Shown piece after piece: positions 47,911-56,130 of a stretch of 64,000 nucleotides of DNA. The stretch covers positions 25,870-89,869 of the forward strand of contig CAIYWI010000062.1 in assembly GCA_903929885.1 (NCBI GenBank), written 5' to 3'. A program made the position numbers and the translations under genes. Below the pieces are notes generated by a model. It saw only the letters and a list, made by a program, of their open reading frames with translations, made no database searches and had not been told where the DNA came from. Within the stretch, counting starts at the first letter, position 1; every line of letters starts with the position of its first letter. The stretch comes from an uncultured Phycisphaerales bacterium (GTDB lineage Bacteria > Planctomycetota > Phycisphaerae > Phycisphaerales > UBA1924).

Positions 47911-49161
47911 ATGGCCGCCTCGCGCGAGGATCGTGTGATCTATCTCGACAACGCCGCCACCACGCCGTGCGATCCGCGCGTGGTCGAGGCCATGCTTCCG
48001 TACTTCACCGAGCATTTCGGCAACACCGGAAGCCGCAACCATCGGTATGGGTGGGAGGCTGAGGCCGCCGTGGACACTGCCCGCGAGCAGGTCGCCGCCC
48101 TGCTGGGCGCCGACGAGAAGGAGATCATCTTCACCTCGGGCGCCACCGAGTCGAACAACCTTGCGATCAAGGGTGTGGCGTACATGTACGAGAAGGCGCC
48201 CGCCGGCTCGGGTGCCTGCCGCGGCCACATCATCACCACGTCCATCGAACACAAGGCGGTCCTCGATCCGTGCAAGCGACTCCAGAAGGAGGGCTTCGAG
48301 GTGACATTCCTCGATCCTCCGGCCGACGGGGTCTTCACGGCGGCGATGGTGGAGGCCGCGATTCGCCCGGACACCATCCTGGTTTCGATGATGTGGGCCA
48401 ACAACGAGATCGGCACGATCAACGAAGTGCCGCAGATCGGCGCCTTGTGCCACGCTCGCGACATCATCTTCCATACCGATGCGACGCAGTGGGCCGGCAA
48501 GATGCCCGTCGACGTCGAGCGAGACTGCATCGATCTGCTGTCGTTGTCAGGCCACAAGCTCTACGGCCCCAAGGGCATCGGTGCGCTCTACGTGCGACGC
48601 CGCAAGCCCCGCGTGCGGTTGCAGGCGCTGGTCGACGGCGGCGGCCAGGAGCGAGGCTATCGCTCCGGCACGCTCAACGTCACGGGCATTGTCGGCTTGG
48701 GCAAGGCCGCCGCGTTGGCCAAGGCGGAGATGGATGCCGAGGGGCAGCGGCTCCTCGCCCTTCGCAAGCGTCTCGAATCGATGGTGACGTCCCAGCTCGA
48801 TCACTGCGCGGTCAACGGGCACGCCGACAAGCGGCTTCCTCACATCGCCAACATCTCCTTCGGCTTTGTCGAAGGCGAGAGTCTCATGATGGCGTGCAAG
48901 GAACTCGCCGTCTCGTCGGGCTCGGCGTGCACCTCGGCCAGCCTCGAGCCCAGCTATGTGCTCAAGGGCCTGGGCGTGGGCGACGAACTCGCCCATTCCT
49001 CGCTGCGTCTCTCGATGGGGCGGTTCACCAAGGACTCCGACATCGACGCGGCGGTGGCGTCGATCGTGAAGGCCGTTCGCAAGCTCCGCGAACTCTCCCC
49101 CCTGTACGACATGCACAACGAAGGCATCGATCTCAGCAAGGTCGAGTGGGGCCATCACTGA
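47911..49161 (+). CDS. iscS: Cysteine desulfurase IscS
   Basis: A 416-residue PLP enzyme that takes sulfur from cysteine for Fe-S clusters and thio-modification. Key sites: [47 protein letters not shown], the PLP Lys in [13 protein letters not shown] and the active-site Cys in [17 protein letters not shown]. First gene of a compact iscS-iscU-iscA set with SD AAGGAG. No IscR regulator, ferredoxin or Hsc chaperone gene follows. Confidence 0.97.
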   Translation: MAASREDRVIYLDNAATTPCDPRVVEAMLPYFTEHFGNTGSRNHRYGWEAEAAVDTAREQVAALLGADEKEIIFTSGATESNNLAIKGVAYMYEKAPAGSGACRGHIITTSIEHKAVLDPCKRLQKEGFEVTFLDPPADGVFTAAMVEAAIRPDTILVSMMWANNEIGTINEVPQIGALCHARDIIFHTDATQWAGKMPVDVERDCIDLLSLSGHKLYGPKGIGALYVRRRKPRVRLQALVDGGGQERGYRSGTLNVTGIVGLGKAAALAKAEMDAEGQRLLALRKRLESMVTSQLDHCAVNGHADKRLPHIANISFGFVEGESLMMACKELAVSSGSACTSASLEPSYVLKGLGVGDELAHSSLRLSMGRFTKDSDIDAAVASIVKAVRKLRELSPLYDMHNEGIDLSKVEWGHH

Positions 49162-49269
49162 GCGATCACGGCCAGGAGGCACGGCCAGCAGGCACGACCA
49201 TTCGCGTTCGATTCGCACGATTCCATCGCCGGGCCCCGGAGCCCGCGAACTTGAAGGAAAGGGCCACCC

Positions 49270-49701
49270 ATGGCATACGGACCCAAGATCATCGACCACT
49301 ACGAGAACCCCCGCAACGTCGGTTCCTTCGGCACCCAGGCCGACATCAAGACGCGTCGCGACGTGGGGGTCGGTCTCGTCGGCGCGCCCGAGTGCGGCGA
49401 CGTGATGCAACTCCAGATCAAGGTGAATCAGGAGAACGGCCTCATCGAGGACGCGAAGTTCAAGTGCTTCGGCTGCGGTTCGGCCATCGCCAGCAGTTCG
49501 CTCGCGACCGAGTGGCTCAAGGGCAAGACCCTCGACGAGGGGCTCGCCATCAAGAACACGCAGATCGTCGAGGAACTCGCCCTGCCCCCCGTCAAGATCC
49601 ACTGCTCGGTGCTGGCCGAGGATGCCATCCGCGCCGCCATCGCCGACTACAAGACCAAGAACGGCATCGCCACCCAGGCCGAGCAGTCCGCCGCCCACTG
49701 A
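49270..49701 (+). CDS. iscU: Fe-S scaffold protein IscU
   Basis: A 143-residue scaffold on which IscS sulfur and iron are assembled. Conserved ligands are C42 with D44 (APECGDVM), C66 (KFKCFGCGSAIASSS) and C112 (VKIHCSVLAEDAI). The HscA-binding LPPVK motif is present, although no hscA is seen here. AAGGAAA precedes the ATG. 108 bases after iscS. Confidence 0.97.
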   Translation: MAYGPKIIDHYENPRNVGSFGTQADIKTRRDVGVGLVGAPECGDVMQLQIKVNQENGLIEDAKFKCFGCGSAIASSSLATEWLKGKTLDEGLAIKNTQIVEELALPPVKIHCSVLAEDAIRAAIADYKTKNGIATQAEQSAAH

Positions 49702-49747
49702 CCCCGCGCACCGCCACGTCGCATCGACGCATGCACCGAGAACGACC

Positions 49748-50128
49748 ATGACCACCACGACCACCACGCCCGCCGGCGAACAGCACACCGAGAACAGCCC
49801 CGTCATCGTTTCCGAGAGCGCCGTCAAGGAGATCAAGCGGATCATCCAGGATCAGGAGCTCGACGCCTCGAAGGTCTGCCTGCGAGTCGGCGTCAAGGGC
49901 GGCGGTTGCTCCGGCTTCTCCTACCTGCTCGACCTCACCGAGACGATGAAGGAGACCGACGAGGTCTTCTGGCAGCACGGCGTTCGCGTCATTGTCGATC
50001 CCAAGAGCCTGTTGTACCTCAACGGCGTGACCGTCAACTTCAAGGACGAGATCATGGGCCGCGGATTCGTCTTCGACAATCCCAACGCCACCAGTTCCTG
50101 CGGCTGCGGCTCGAGCTTCCAGGTCTGA
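49748..50128 (+). CDS. iscA: A-type Fe-S carrier protein (IscA/ErpA)
   Basis: A 126-residue HesB/IscA-type carrier. The three cysteines are C54 (KGGGCSGFSY), C118 and C120 (SSCGCGSSF). A run of six Thr at the N-terminus is unusual but harmless. It would deliver clusters to target proteins. 46 bases after iscU. It could equally be named ErpA; family assignment is firm, subgroup is not. Confidence 0.93.
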   Translation: MTTTTTTPAGEQHTENSPVIVSESAVKEIKRIIQDQELDASKVCLRVGVKGGGCSGFSYLLDLTETMKETDEVFWQHGVRVIVDPKSLLYLNGVTVNFKDEIMGRGFVFDNPNATSSCGCGSSFQV

Positions 50129-50180
50129 TCGGCGTCCGCATTCCTGCGTCACTCATGCCTCGCCACGCGGCGGGGCATTT

Positions 50181-50846
50181 TCATGCGCCCGCGGGCGCCG
50201 AGGAACCCCGGGCACGCGTCGCCATCGCCAGCGGCACCGCGATCAACGCCCCCAGACACGGTGCGGCAACATAGATCCAGACCTCCCCCAGCCGGCCACT
50301 CGCGATGGCCGGAGCCAGCGAGCGGGCCGGGTTCATCGACGCGCCGCAGATGGGGCCCGCCCACATCGCCTCGAGCGCCACGACGCTCGCGATCGCCACG
50401 CCCGCAAGCAGCCCCTTCTCGCGAGACCCCGTCGAGACGGCCAGAATCACCATCATCAGGACGGCCGTCAAGACGACCTCGAGCACGAACGACTGCCACC
50501 ACGGGCCCGAGGGCAGCGTGGCACCCAGCGTCGCGTGCGACGGGAAGAGCAGGCGGAGCAACAGCGACGCGAGCAAGGCGCCGACAAGTTGGGCGCCGAT
50601 GTAGCCTGGCAGGTCGCGAACCGCGAACCTCCCCGCGGCGGCGAAGGCGATGGAGACGGCCGGGTTGAGGTGTGCCCCCGACACGTCGCCGAAGGCCTGA
50701 ATCATGGCCAGCACGATCAGCCCGAACGTGATGGCGATGCCCACGTGCGTGACCGCGCCGCCGGACGCATCGTTGGAGATGATCGCACCCGTGCCGGCGA
50801 ACACGAGGCAAAACGTCCCGAGCAGTTCGGCAAGGAGGCGGTTCAT
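50181..50846 (-). CDS. aqpS: Aquaporin/AqpS-like channel in the ars operon
   Basis: A 221-residue MIP-family channel with six membrane helices and two half-helices with NPA boxes (GAHLNPAVSIAFA and GASMNPARSLAPA). The ATG overlaps the arsM stop by four bases (ATGA), so it is part of the arsenic operon. In Sinorhizobium meliloti an aquaglyceroporin in the ars operon (AqpS) lets arsenite flow out down its gradient after ArsC makes it. The same role is inferred here; an uncharged methylated arsenic product is another possible substrate. Confidence 0.82.
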   Translation of the reverse strand: MNRLLAELLGTFCLVFAGTGAIISNDASGGAVTHVGIAITFGLIVLAMIQAFGDVSGAHLNPAVSIAFAAAGRFAVRDLPGYIGAQLVGALLASLLLRLLFPSHATLGATLPSGPWWQSFVLEVVLTAVLMMVILAVSTGSREKGLLAGVAIASVVALEAMWAGPICGASMNPARSLAPAIASGRLGEVWIYVAAPCLGALIAVPLAMATRARGSSAPAGA

Positions 50847-51745
50847 GGCGTCGGCTTGCGGGCGGTGACGTCGAGGCTCGTGATGAAGTCGGCAGGTCCG
50901 GTGCCGGCGGGCAGCGAGGCGACGATCCGCTTGTAGAGCGGGTCCTGCCAGTCGGTCATGGCTTCGACGTACTGCGGCTTCGAAGCCAGTCGCACGTCGA
51001 TCAGGCCCGCCTCCTTCGCGAAGCGCTCCATGTCCTGCACGAGCAAGGCCCCTGCGATGCAACCGACAAGCGCCTCGAGGTCTCGCAGGACCGCGTCGGG
51101 CAGGGGGCGAAGCAGCGCGAGGTCCGACACCGCGACGCGGCCTCCGGGCCGCAGCACGCGGGCGATCTCCCGCCACACCTGGGCCTTGTCGGTCGAGAGG
51201 TTGATGACGCAGTTGGAGATCACCACGTCGACGCTGCGGTCGGCCACGGGCAGGTGCTCGATTTCCCCGAGGCGAAACTCGACGTTGTCGAGGCCGGTCT
51301 GGTCGCGATACGACGCGATGTTCTTCCTCGCTTTCGAGAGCATGTCAGGCGTCATGTCGACGCCGATGGCCCGCCCCGTGGCGCCCACCTTGGACCCGGC
51401 GATGAAGCAGTCAAAGCCGCCGCCGGCGCCTAGATCAAGCACCGCCTCGCCGGGCTTGAGCGAGGCGATGGCGGTGGGGTTGCCGCATGAGAGGCCCATG
51501 TTGGCCGACTCGGGGGCGGCGGCGAGTTCAGCCGCCGAATACCCGATGGCCGACGCAAGCTGCGCGGGCGTGAATGTCGCCGGACCGCAACACCCGCCCC
51601 CGGGCGAGCAGCACGACGACGCCTGTCGCCCGGCGACGGCCGCCTCGATGGCGTCGGTGGACCAGCCGCCCACGCGGGCGATGGCCGAGTACCCCTCTTG
51701 AATCGTCCGCCGCATGGCGTCGGAAGCGTCGTTGCTCGTGGTCAT
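50843..51745 (-). CDS. arsM: Arsenite S-adenosylmethionine methyltransferase
   Basis: A 300-residue class I SAM methyltransferase. It has the ArsM cysteine pattern: paired Cys in ASSCCSPGGGCCGP, then MGLSCGNPTAIASL, SNCVINLS and LVGCIAGALL. The SAM loop is VLDLGAGGGFDCFIAG. It converts As(III) to methylated, partly volatile species. GAGGAG lies nine bases before the ATG. It lies 43 bases downstream of arsC and is coupled to the aquaporin gene. Confidence 0.95.
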   Translation of the reverse strand: MTTSNDASDAMRRTIQEGYSAIARVGGWSTDAIEAAVAGRQASSCCSPGGGCCGPATFTPAQLASAIGYSAAELAAAPESANMGLSCGNPTAIASLKPGEAVLDLGAGGGFDCFIAGSKVGATGRAIGVDMTPDMLSKARKNIASYRDQTGLDNVEFRLGEIEHLPVADRSVDVVISNCVINLSTDKAQVWREIARVLRPGGRVAVSDLALLRPLPDAVLRDLEALVGCIAGALLVQDMERFAKEAGLIDVRLASKPQYVEAMTDWQDPLYKRIVASLPAGTGPADFITSLDVTARKPTP

Positions 51746-51788
51746 GGTCGACTCCTCTTGGTGTGGCGTGGAACCTGCAGACACCCGC

Positions 51789-52226
51789 TCAAGCCAGCAC
51801 GGAGGCCGGAAGCGTCTCGATGAAGGCCCTGATCTCGTCTCGAACGCGGCGATAGTGGGGCATCGCTTCGTCGTCGGAAGCCGCCCCGGCGGCCAGTCGC
51901 GGCGGGTCGTCGAAGCCTCGGTGCACCACCTTGGCTCCCGGCATCACCGGGCACGACTCGTGCGCCGAATCGCACACGGTGACCACCACGTCAAAGGCCA
52001 CGCCGATCTCCTCGGGCCGCTTCGACGCGTGGCCCGTGATGTCGATGCCGACCTCCGCCATCGCCCGGATTGCCAGCGGATTGAGTCCGTGGGGCTTCGT
52101 GCCCGCCGAATGAGCCTCGATCACCCCGCCACGCAACGCCTTGGCCCACCCCTCGGCCATCTGGCTGCGGCACGAGTTGCCGGTGCAGAGAAACAGGATG
52201 CGGGGGCGGCGGTCAGCGTCGGACAT
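51789..52226 (-). CDS. arsC: Arsenate reductase, thioredoxin-coupled type
   Basis: A 145-residue low-molecular-weight-phosphatase-fold enzyme reducing As(V) to As(III). The P-loop is C14-TGNSC-R (CTGNSCRSQMAEGW). Two further Cys in VTVCDSAHESCPVMPG complete the three-Cys relay of the thioredoxin-linked class. ATG 52226 has GGAG six bases upstream and lies inside the last codons of arsR (14-base overlap). Confidence 0.95.
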   Translation of the reverse strand: MSDADRRPRILFLCTGNSCRSQMAEGWAKALRGGVIEAHSAGTKPHGLNPLAIRAMAEVGIDITGHASKRPEEIGVAFDVVVTVCDSAHESCPVMPGAKVVHRGFDDPPRLAAGAASDDEAMPHYRRVRDEIRAFIETLPASVLA

Positions 52227-52608
52227 GGCAGGCTCCATTGCAGGCGGTGGATCCGGAGGCGGGGCCGCATCGCGAGATCGCGTCGGCCAAGTCGCGCAGC
52301 AGGCCGCTCAGTGGCTTCCAGCGAACTTCATACGACACCGAGCGGCCCGACTTGCTCGAGGTCAGCACGCCCGCGGCTTCGAGCGTGCGAAGGTGACGGG
52401 AGACGACGGACAGGTCCACTGAACAGCATTCGGCCACTTCGCCAACGCCGCACGGCCTGCCGCACTTGACCAGGCAGGCCAACAGCTTGGCCCGAGTCGG
52501 ATCGCACAGGGCCTTGAAGAGCGCAGGGTCCAGCAAGTCGTCGATGGGGCCGCAGCAGGCCGACGCTTCGGCGGGAGAGGCGGGTCGACGTGTGCGTACT
52601 TGCGTCAC
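52213..52608 (-). CDS. arsR: ArsR-family repressor
   Basis: A 131-residue winged-helix metalloregulator. The recognition region VAECCSVDLSVVSRHLRTLEAAGVL contains a Cys pair at the usual metal-sensing helix. Extra Cys lie at the N-terminus (ASACCGP) and C-terminus (SRCGPASGSTACNGAC), so the As(III) site could be the helix pair, a terminal site or both. The GTG start sits inside an inverted repeat that also covers the -10, so the gene is probably self-repressed and leaderless. First gene of arsR-arsC-arsM-aquaporin. Confidence 0.92.
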   Translation of the reverse strand: MTQVRTRRPASPAEASACCGPIDDLLDPALFKALCDPTRAKLLACLVKCGRPCGVGEVAECCSVDLSVVSRHLRTLEAAGVLTSSKSGRSVSYEVRWKPLSGLLRDLADAISRCGPASGSTACNGACHVRR

Positions 52609-52620
52609 TATGCAAGTATA
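52597..52620 (-). promoter_or_regulatory. arsR promoter -10 and overlapping ArsR operator
   Basis: TACTTGC, 8 bases, GCAAGTA forms a perfect 7-bp inverted repeat (52597-52618). On the minus strand TATACT (52615-52620) ends six bases before the GTG at 52608. Bound repressor would cover both the -10 and the start codon. Confidence 0.65.
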
Positions 52621-52659
52621 GGCCGCGCGACCGACCCCGGCGCCTGCCGCGACGATGCG

Positions 52660-53676
52660 TCAAGCGTGGCCGACGGTTTCGGGCGGCCGGATGGACCCCA
52701 CCAACTCGCAGATGGAGGATGCGCCCTGACGCCGCACCCAGGACTCGAGTCCCGAGGCGACCTTGAGCGGGCAGCGGGGGTCGACAAAGAGGCCCGTGCC
52801 GATCTCCACCGCCGTCGCCCCGGCGATGATGAACTCCGCGGCGTCCTTCCACGTCAAGACGCCTCCGATGCCCACGATGGGCGTCTTCGTGTCGCGGCAG
52901 ATGCCATGCCACGCGTCGTGCACGAGACGCACGGCGATGGGGTGGATGCCGGGCCCCGAAAGGCCGCCTCCGCCCCGTGAGAGACGTGGCCGTCGCGACT
53001 CGACGTCGATGGCCATGGCCGGCACGGTGTTGGCGATGCAGAGGCAGTCGGCCCCCGGCCGCTGGTTGGGTCCGCCCGGCACGCCTCCCAGCGGTTCGAT
53101 GGCGGCTTTCGACACGGCGACGATGCCCGGCTGGCCCATGACGACGGGGCTGAGCTTCACGAAGAGCCGAACGCGAGGCGTCACGGCCCGCACCTCGCGC
53201 ACCAACTCGGCGAGAAGCGCAGGATCGGAACCGAACTCGCACCCATGATTGACGTTGGGGCACGAGACATTGAGTTCGACCGCGACGATGCCGGGCGTGG
53301 CGTTGAACATCGCCGCCACGCGCACGTACCCCTCGATCGAGAACTCCGAGACCGAACCGACCACCGCCGTCGGCACGGCGGCCACGTGCGGGGCGTAGTC
53401 GCGAGCGAAGGCCTCGACCCCGACGTTGGCGAGACCGATGGCGTTGAGCATGCCGTGGTCGGAGGGGATGATCCGCCAGGTCTTGTTGCCTTCCCGCGGG
53501 GCCACGGTGATGGACTTGGTGACGATGCCGCCGAGCTTCGAGAGGTCCACCACGTCGGCCATCTCGGTGAGCGTGCCCGCAGTGCCGGCCGCCAGCAGGA
53601 CGGGATTGCGCAAGGGGATCCCGGCCAGGTCGGTGGCCAAGGGTGGACGGGCCGGGGCTTGGGTCGGACTGGGCAC
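52660..53676 (-). CDS. pyrD: Dihydroorotate dehydrogenase, class 1
   Basis: A 338-residue FMN enzyme of pyrimidine synthesis. The class 1 catalytic Cys is in LNVSCPNVNHG. FMN-binding parts include LAAGTAGTLTEM, GGIVTKSITVAPREGN, GLANVGVEAFARDY, GLSGPGIHPIAVRL, GIGGVLTWKDAAEFI and GATAVEIGTGLF. Class 1B usually pairs with PyrK, which is not seen next to it. I chose GTG 53676 because TACCGT ends five bases before it; a TTG two codons earlier overlaps that hexamer. Confidence 0.93.
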   Translation of the reverse strand: MPSPTQAPARPPLATDLAGIPLRNPVLLAAGTAGTLTEMADVVDLSKLGGIVTKSITVAPREGNKTWRIIPSDHGMLNAIGLANVGVEAFARDYAPHVAAVPTAVVGSVSEFSIEGYVRVAAMFNATPGIVAVELNVSCPNVNHGCEFGSDPALLAELVREVRAVTPRVRLFVKLSPVVMGQPGIVAVSKAAIEPLGGVPGGPNQRPGADCLCIANTVPAMAIDVESRRPRLSRGGGGLSGPGIHPIAVRLVHDAWHGICRDTKTPIVGIGGVLTWKDAAEFIIAGATAVEIGTGLFVDPRCPLKVASGLESWVRRQGASSICELVGSIRPPETVGHA

Positions 53677-53681
53677 GCTCA

Positions 53682-53687
53682 ACGGTA
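53682..53687 (-). promoter_or_regulatory. -10-like TACCGT, leaderless start of pyrD
   Basis: TACCGT on the minus strand ends 5 bases before GTG 53676. Confidence 0.5.
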
Positions 53688-53760
53688 GAAGCGAGGGCGG
53701 GCCCGGGGTGACACCGGCCGATGACGCGGCCGCAGCGTCGCGGCGGGCCCGGGTGGCCCG

Positions 53761-53766
53761 TACGAT
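53761..53766 (+). promoter_or_regulatory. -10-like TACGAT before the TPR-YggX gene
   Basis: TACGAT ends 5 bases before ATG 53772; no Shine-Dalgarno sequence. Confidence 0.5.
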
Positions 53767-53771
53767 TTCCC

Positions 53772-54404
53772 ATGCTCGACATCAACCAGCGGATCGCCCA
53801 GTTTGAGACCATGGTGAGGCCCGAGGCCGATCCCAACAACGACATGGCGTGGTTCAGCTTGGGGAGCGCGTACGCCCAGGCCGGCCGCCACGTGGACGCG
53901 GCCAAGGCGTTGATCCGCTGCTTCGAGCTCAACCCGGCGATGTCGAAGGCCTATCAGCTGGCAGGCAAGGCCCTGATTGACGCGGGCGACAAGGAGCAGG
54001 CCGGGGAGGTGCTGACGGCCGGGTACAAGATCGCCGCGGGCAAGGGCGACCTGATGCCCCGCAAGGCGATGGGCGAGATGCTTGAGCAGCTCGGGTTGCC
54101 CGTGCCCACGGTGCAGGAGCGCCAGCCGGGGCCGGCCACCGACGGGTCCTTCGTCTGTTTCCGGACAGGAAGGCCCGGTCGACAAATGACGCGGCCGCCC
54201 TTCAAGGGCCCGGTGGGTCAGTGGATCTTCGAGCACATCTCGCAGCAGACCTTCGACGAGTGGATCAAGCAGGGCACCAAGGTCATCAACGAGTTGCGGC
54301 TCGATCTCTCGCGGGACGAGGATTCCCTGACCTACGACCGGCACATGCGCGACTACCTGGGGATCGACGAAGCCCTCCTGGTCAAACTCGAGTCCGGGGC
54401 CTGA
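53772..54404 (+). CDS. TPR domain fused to YggX-like Fe(II)-trafficking domain
   Basis: A 210-residue cytoplasmic protein. Residues 20-105 form two to three TPR-like repeats (MAWFSLGSAYAQAGRHVDAAKAL). Residues 126-205 match YggX: SFVCFRTGRPG with the conserved Cys (C129), PPFKGPVGQWIFEHISQQ, EWIKQGTKVINELRL and a C-terminal helix. YggX (about 90 aa alone) protects Fe-S clusters from oxidative damage. The fusion would tether this activity to a protein partner. An iscS-iscU-iscA set lies 4 kb upstream, but no operon link exists. Confidence 0.8.
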   Translation: MLDINQRIAQFETMVRPEADPNNDMAWFSLGSAYAQAGRHVDAAKALIRCFELNPAMSKAYQLAGKALIDAGDKEQAGEVLTAGYKIAAGKGDLMPRKAMGEMLEQLGLPVPTVQERQPGPATDGSFVCFRTGRPGRQMTRPPFKGPVGQWIFEHISQQTFDEWIKQGTKVINELRLDLSRDEDSLTYDRHMRDYLGIDEALLVKLESGA

Positions 54405-54459
54405 GGACCGCTCGCGGCGGGGACTGACGCCGCACTACAGTCTGAACCCTCGATCCCGC

Positions 54460-55152
54460 ATGGACACCGCCGATCCCACCCAGGTCGTGAATCCCTCCGA
54501 GCCGGACGTCTCCGAGCAGGAGGAACGCCAGATCATGGCGAGGATGGCGACGCGCCCTCGCGAGGTCACCCTCTCGCTCCGCGATCGCGTGGAGGCGTTC
54601 ATCGCCCGCCTGTCGACGCGGAACCACTTCTGGCATCGGGTCTGCTCGATGATCTGGCTGCCGTACGCCTTCAAGAGCGGCATCCGGATGAAGCGGCTCG
54701 ACGAGATGACCTTCTCGGCCACGCTTCCGTTCAAGCGGTTCAACCGCAACTGGTACAACGCGATGGCCGGCGCGGCGCTCCTGGCCAACAGCGAGATCGC
54801 CGCCGGCGCGTACGTGATGGGCATCACGGGCGGCGACTACACGATCGTCTGCAAGAATCTCGAGTACCGCTTCCTGCGGCCGTGCTATGGCCCTGCCCTC
54901 TACCGCATCACGCCCCGCGAGAACCTTCGCGATCTGGTGGCGATGGGCCGCGAGTTCAACATCACGCTCGACCTTGAGATCGTTCAACAGGCCCTCGTGC
55001 CCGAGGCCTTGGCCCGGCTCAAGGCCAAGGACCCGCTCATGGCCCGCATCTGCGCCAAGGACCGCAAGGTGGGCGTGTGTGCCGCCACGTTCCACGTCAC
55101 GCCGACGTTGCATCAGAAGGCCAAGCGAGGCGATACGCGTCGCGTCGGCTGA
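54460..55152 (+). CDS. DUF4442-type hotdog-fold protein
   Basis: A 230-residue protein. After a polar 40-residue start the domain shows the DUF4442 pattern: SATLPFKRFNRNWYNAMAGAALLANSEIAAG, then VCKNLEYRFLRPCYGPALYRI and a C-terminal VGVCAATFHV strand. It resembles thioesterase-like hotdog proteins such as the C-terminal domain of YiiD. Substrate unknown. TACAGT lies 18 bases before the ATG. Confidence 0.75.
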   Translation: MDTADPTQVVNPSEPDVSEQEERQIMARMATRPREVTLSLRDRVEAFIARLSTRNHFWHRVCSMIWLPYAFKSGIRMKRLDEMTFSATLPFKRFNRNWYNAMAGAALLANSEIAAGAYVMGITGGDYTIVCKNLEYRFLRPCYGPALYRITPRENLRDLVAMGREFNITLDLEIVQQALVPEALARLKAKDPLMARICAKDRKVGVCAATFHVTPTLHQKAKRGDTRRVG

Positions 55153-55179
55153 ACGAGGCTGCCGGTCCGGGGCCGGTCC

Positions 55180-56127
55180 TCACGGCGAGAGCATGAACCG
55201 CTCGGGCAGGATGGGCCTGAACATCAACACGGCCTTGACGCGACCGTCGCCTCCCACCAGCGCGTCGGAGAGCAGCGCCTCGGCGAAGGTCGGCACGGAA
55301 GGCAGCGCGGGGCCGAAGGGTCTGTCGCGAGGCGATGGACCCTGCGTCGGATCCGGGGCCGGTGGATCGGGCTCGGGCACGAGCACCAGCACCTCGTCAC
55401 GGCCGAGCGCCAGTTCGAGAAGCATGTGGTCGAGCACCACGCCCTGACGAGGAATCGCGCCGGCGGCGGGCTGTCTGTTGCTGAACGGATCCTCGAGCGG
55501 GTCGCGGTCCTCCAAGCCCAGTCCGCGTCGCGGGTCGACGAACTGAGGCACCATGTCGATCTGCAGCGATGGCGCCGCCGCATCGGTGCGAGAAGGCGTC
55601 ATGTAGCATCGCATGAGCAGGCGGAAAGCCCCGGAGGAGATGTCGACCGGACCCGAATCAAGCGAGATCGCGTGGAGCCCATCGGCTTGCGGACCGCGGA
55701 AGGCCTGCGACCAACGGGTCGTTTGCGCGAAGAACTGTCGCTGTACGGGCCCTGCGATCCGCAGCGACTGCTCGAACTCCGCCACCTGGAAGGACGGCAA
55801 CGCCATGATTCGCATGCCGCTGCGGCTCCAGATGGAGCGGGCCGGTTCGGCCAGCGGCGACGGACACTCGGCAAAGGGCGCCAAGGCCTGTGCAAGCGTG
55901 ACTGTCGGCGGCGGTGCCTTGGGTCGAGGGTTGGACTTGGTGGGCACGGGCGGCGACGTCGGCGGCAGCGCGTCGTTGACGATCCAGATCGCCACCTCAA
56001 CTCCGGCGGCGTCGGTCAGCGTTGAAGGCGTCGCCGGCTCGGGGCTTGCGGTGGGAGCCGTGGAGCAGCCTCCAACGGCCACGGCGACGATCAGCGCCAC
56101 GAGAGTTCGACCCAGCCGGAAGGGCAT
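55180..56127 (-). CDS. Lipoprotein of unknown function
   Basis: A 315-residue protein with a lipoprotein signal ending in VAVGGC (Cys at 21) and a short Pro/Ser/Thr linker. The mature part begins VEVAIWIVNDALPPTSPP. The remainder lacks a family motif that I recognise; acidic/proline clusters (VPEPDPPAPDP) occur toward the end. Its start lies 3 bases after the LOG-gene stop, so the two are co-transcribed. Confidence 0.72.
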   Translation of the reverse strand: MPFRLGRTLVALIVAVAVGGCSTAPTASPEPATPSTLTDAAGVEVAIWIVNDALPPTSPPVPTKSNPRPKAPPPTVTLAQALAPFAECPSPLAEPARSIWSRSGMRIMALPSFQVAEFEQSLRIAGPVQRQFFAQTTRWSQAFRGPQADGLHAISLDSGPVDISSGAFRLLMRCYMTPSRTDAAAPSLQIDMVPQFVDPRRGLGLEDRDPLEDPFSNRQPAAGAIPRQGVVLDHMLLELALGRDEVLVLVPEPDPPAPDPTQGPSPRDRPFGPALPSVPTFAEALLSDALVGGDGRVKAVLMFRPILPERFMLSP

Positions 56128-56130
56128 CGA

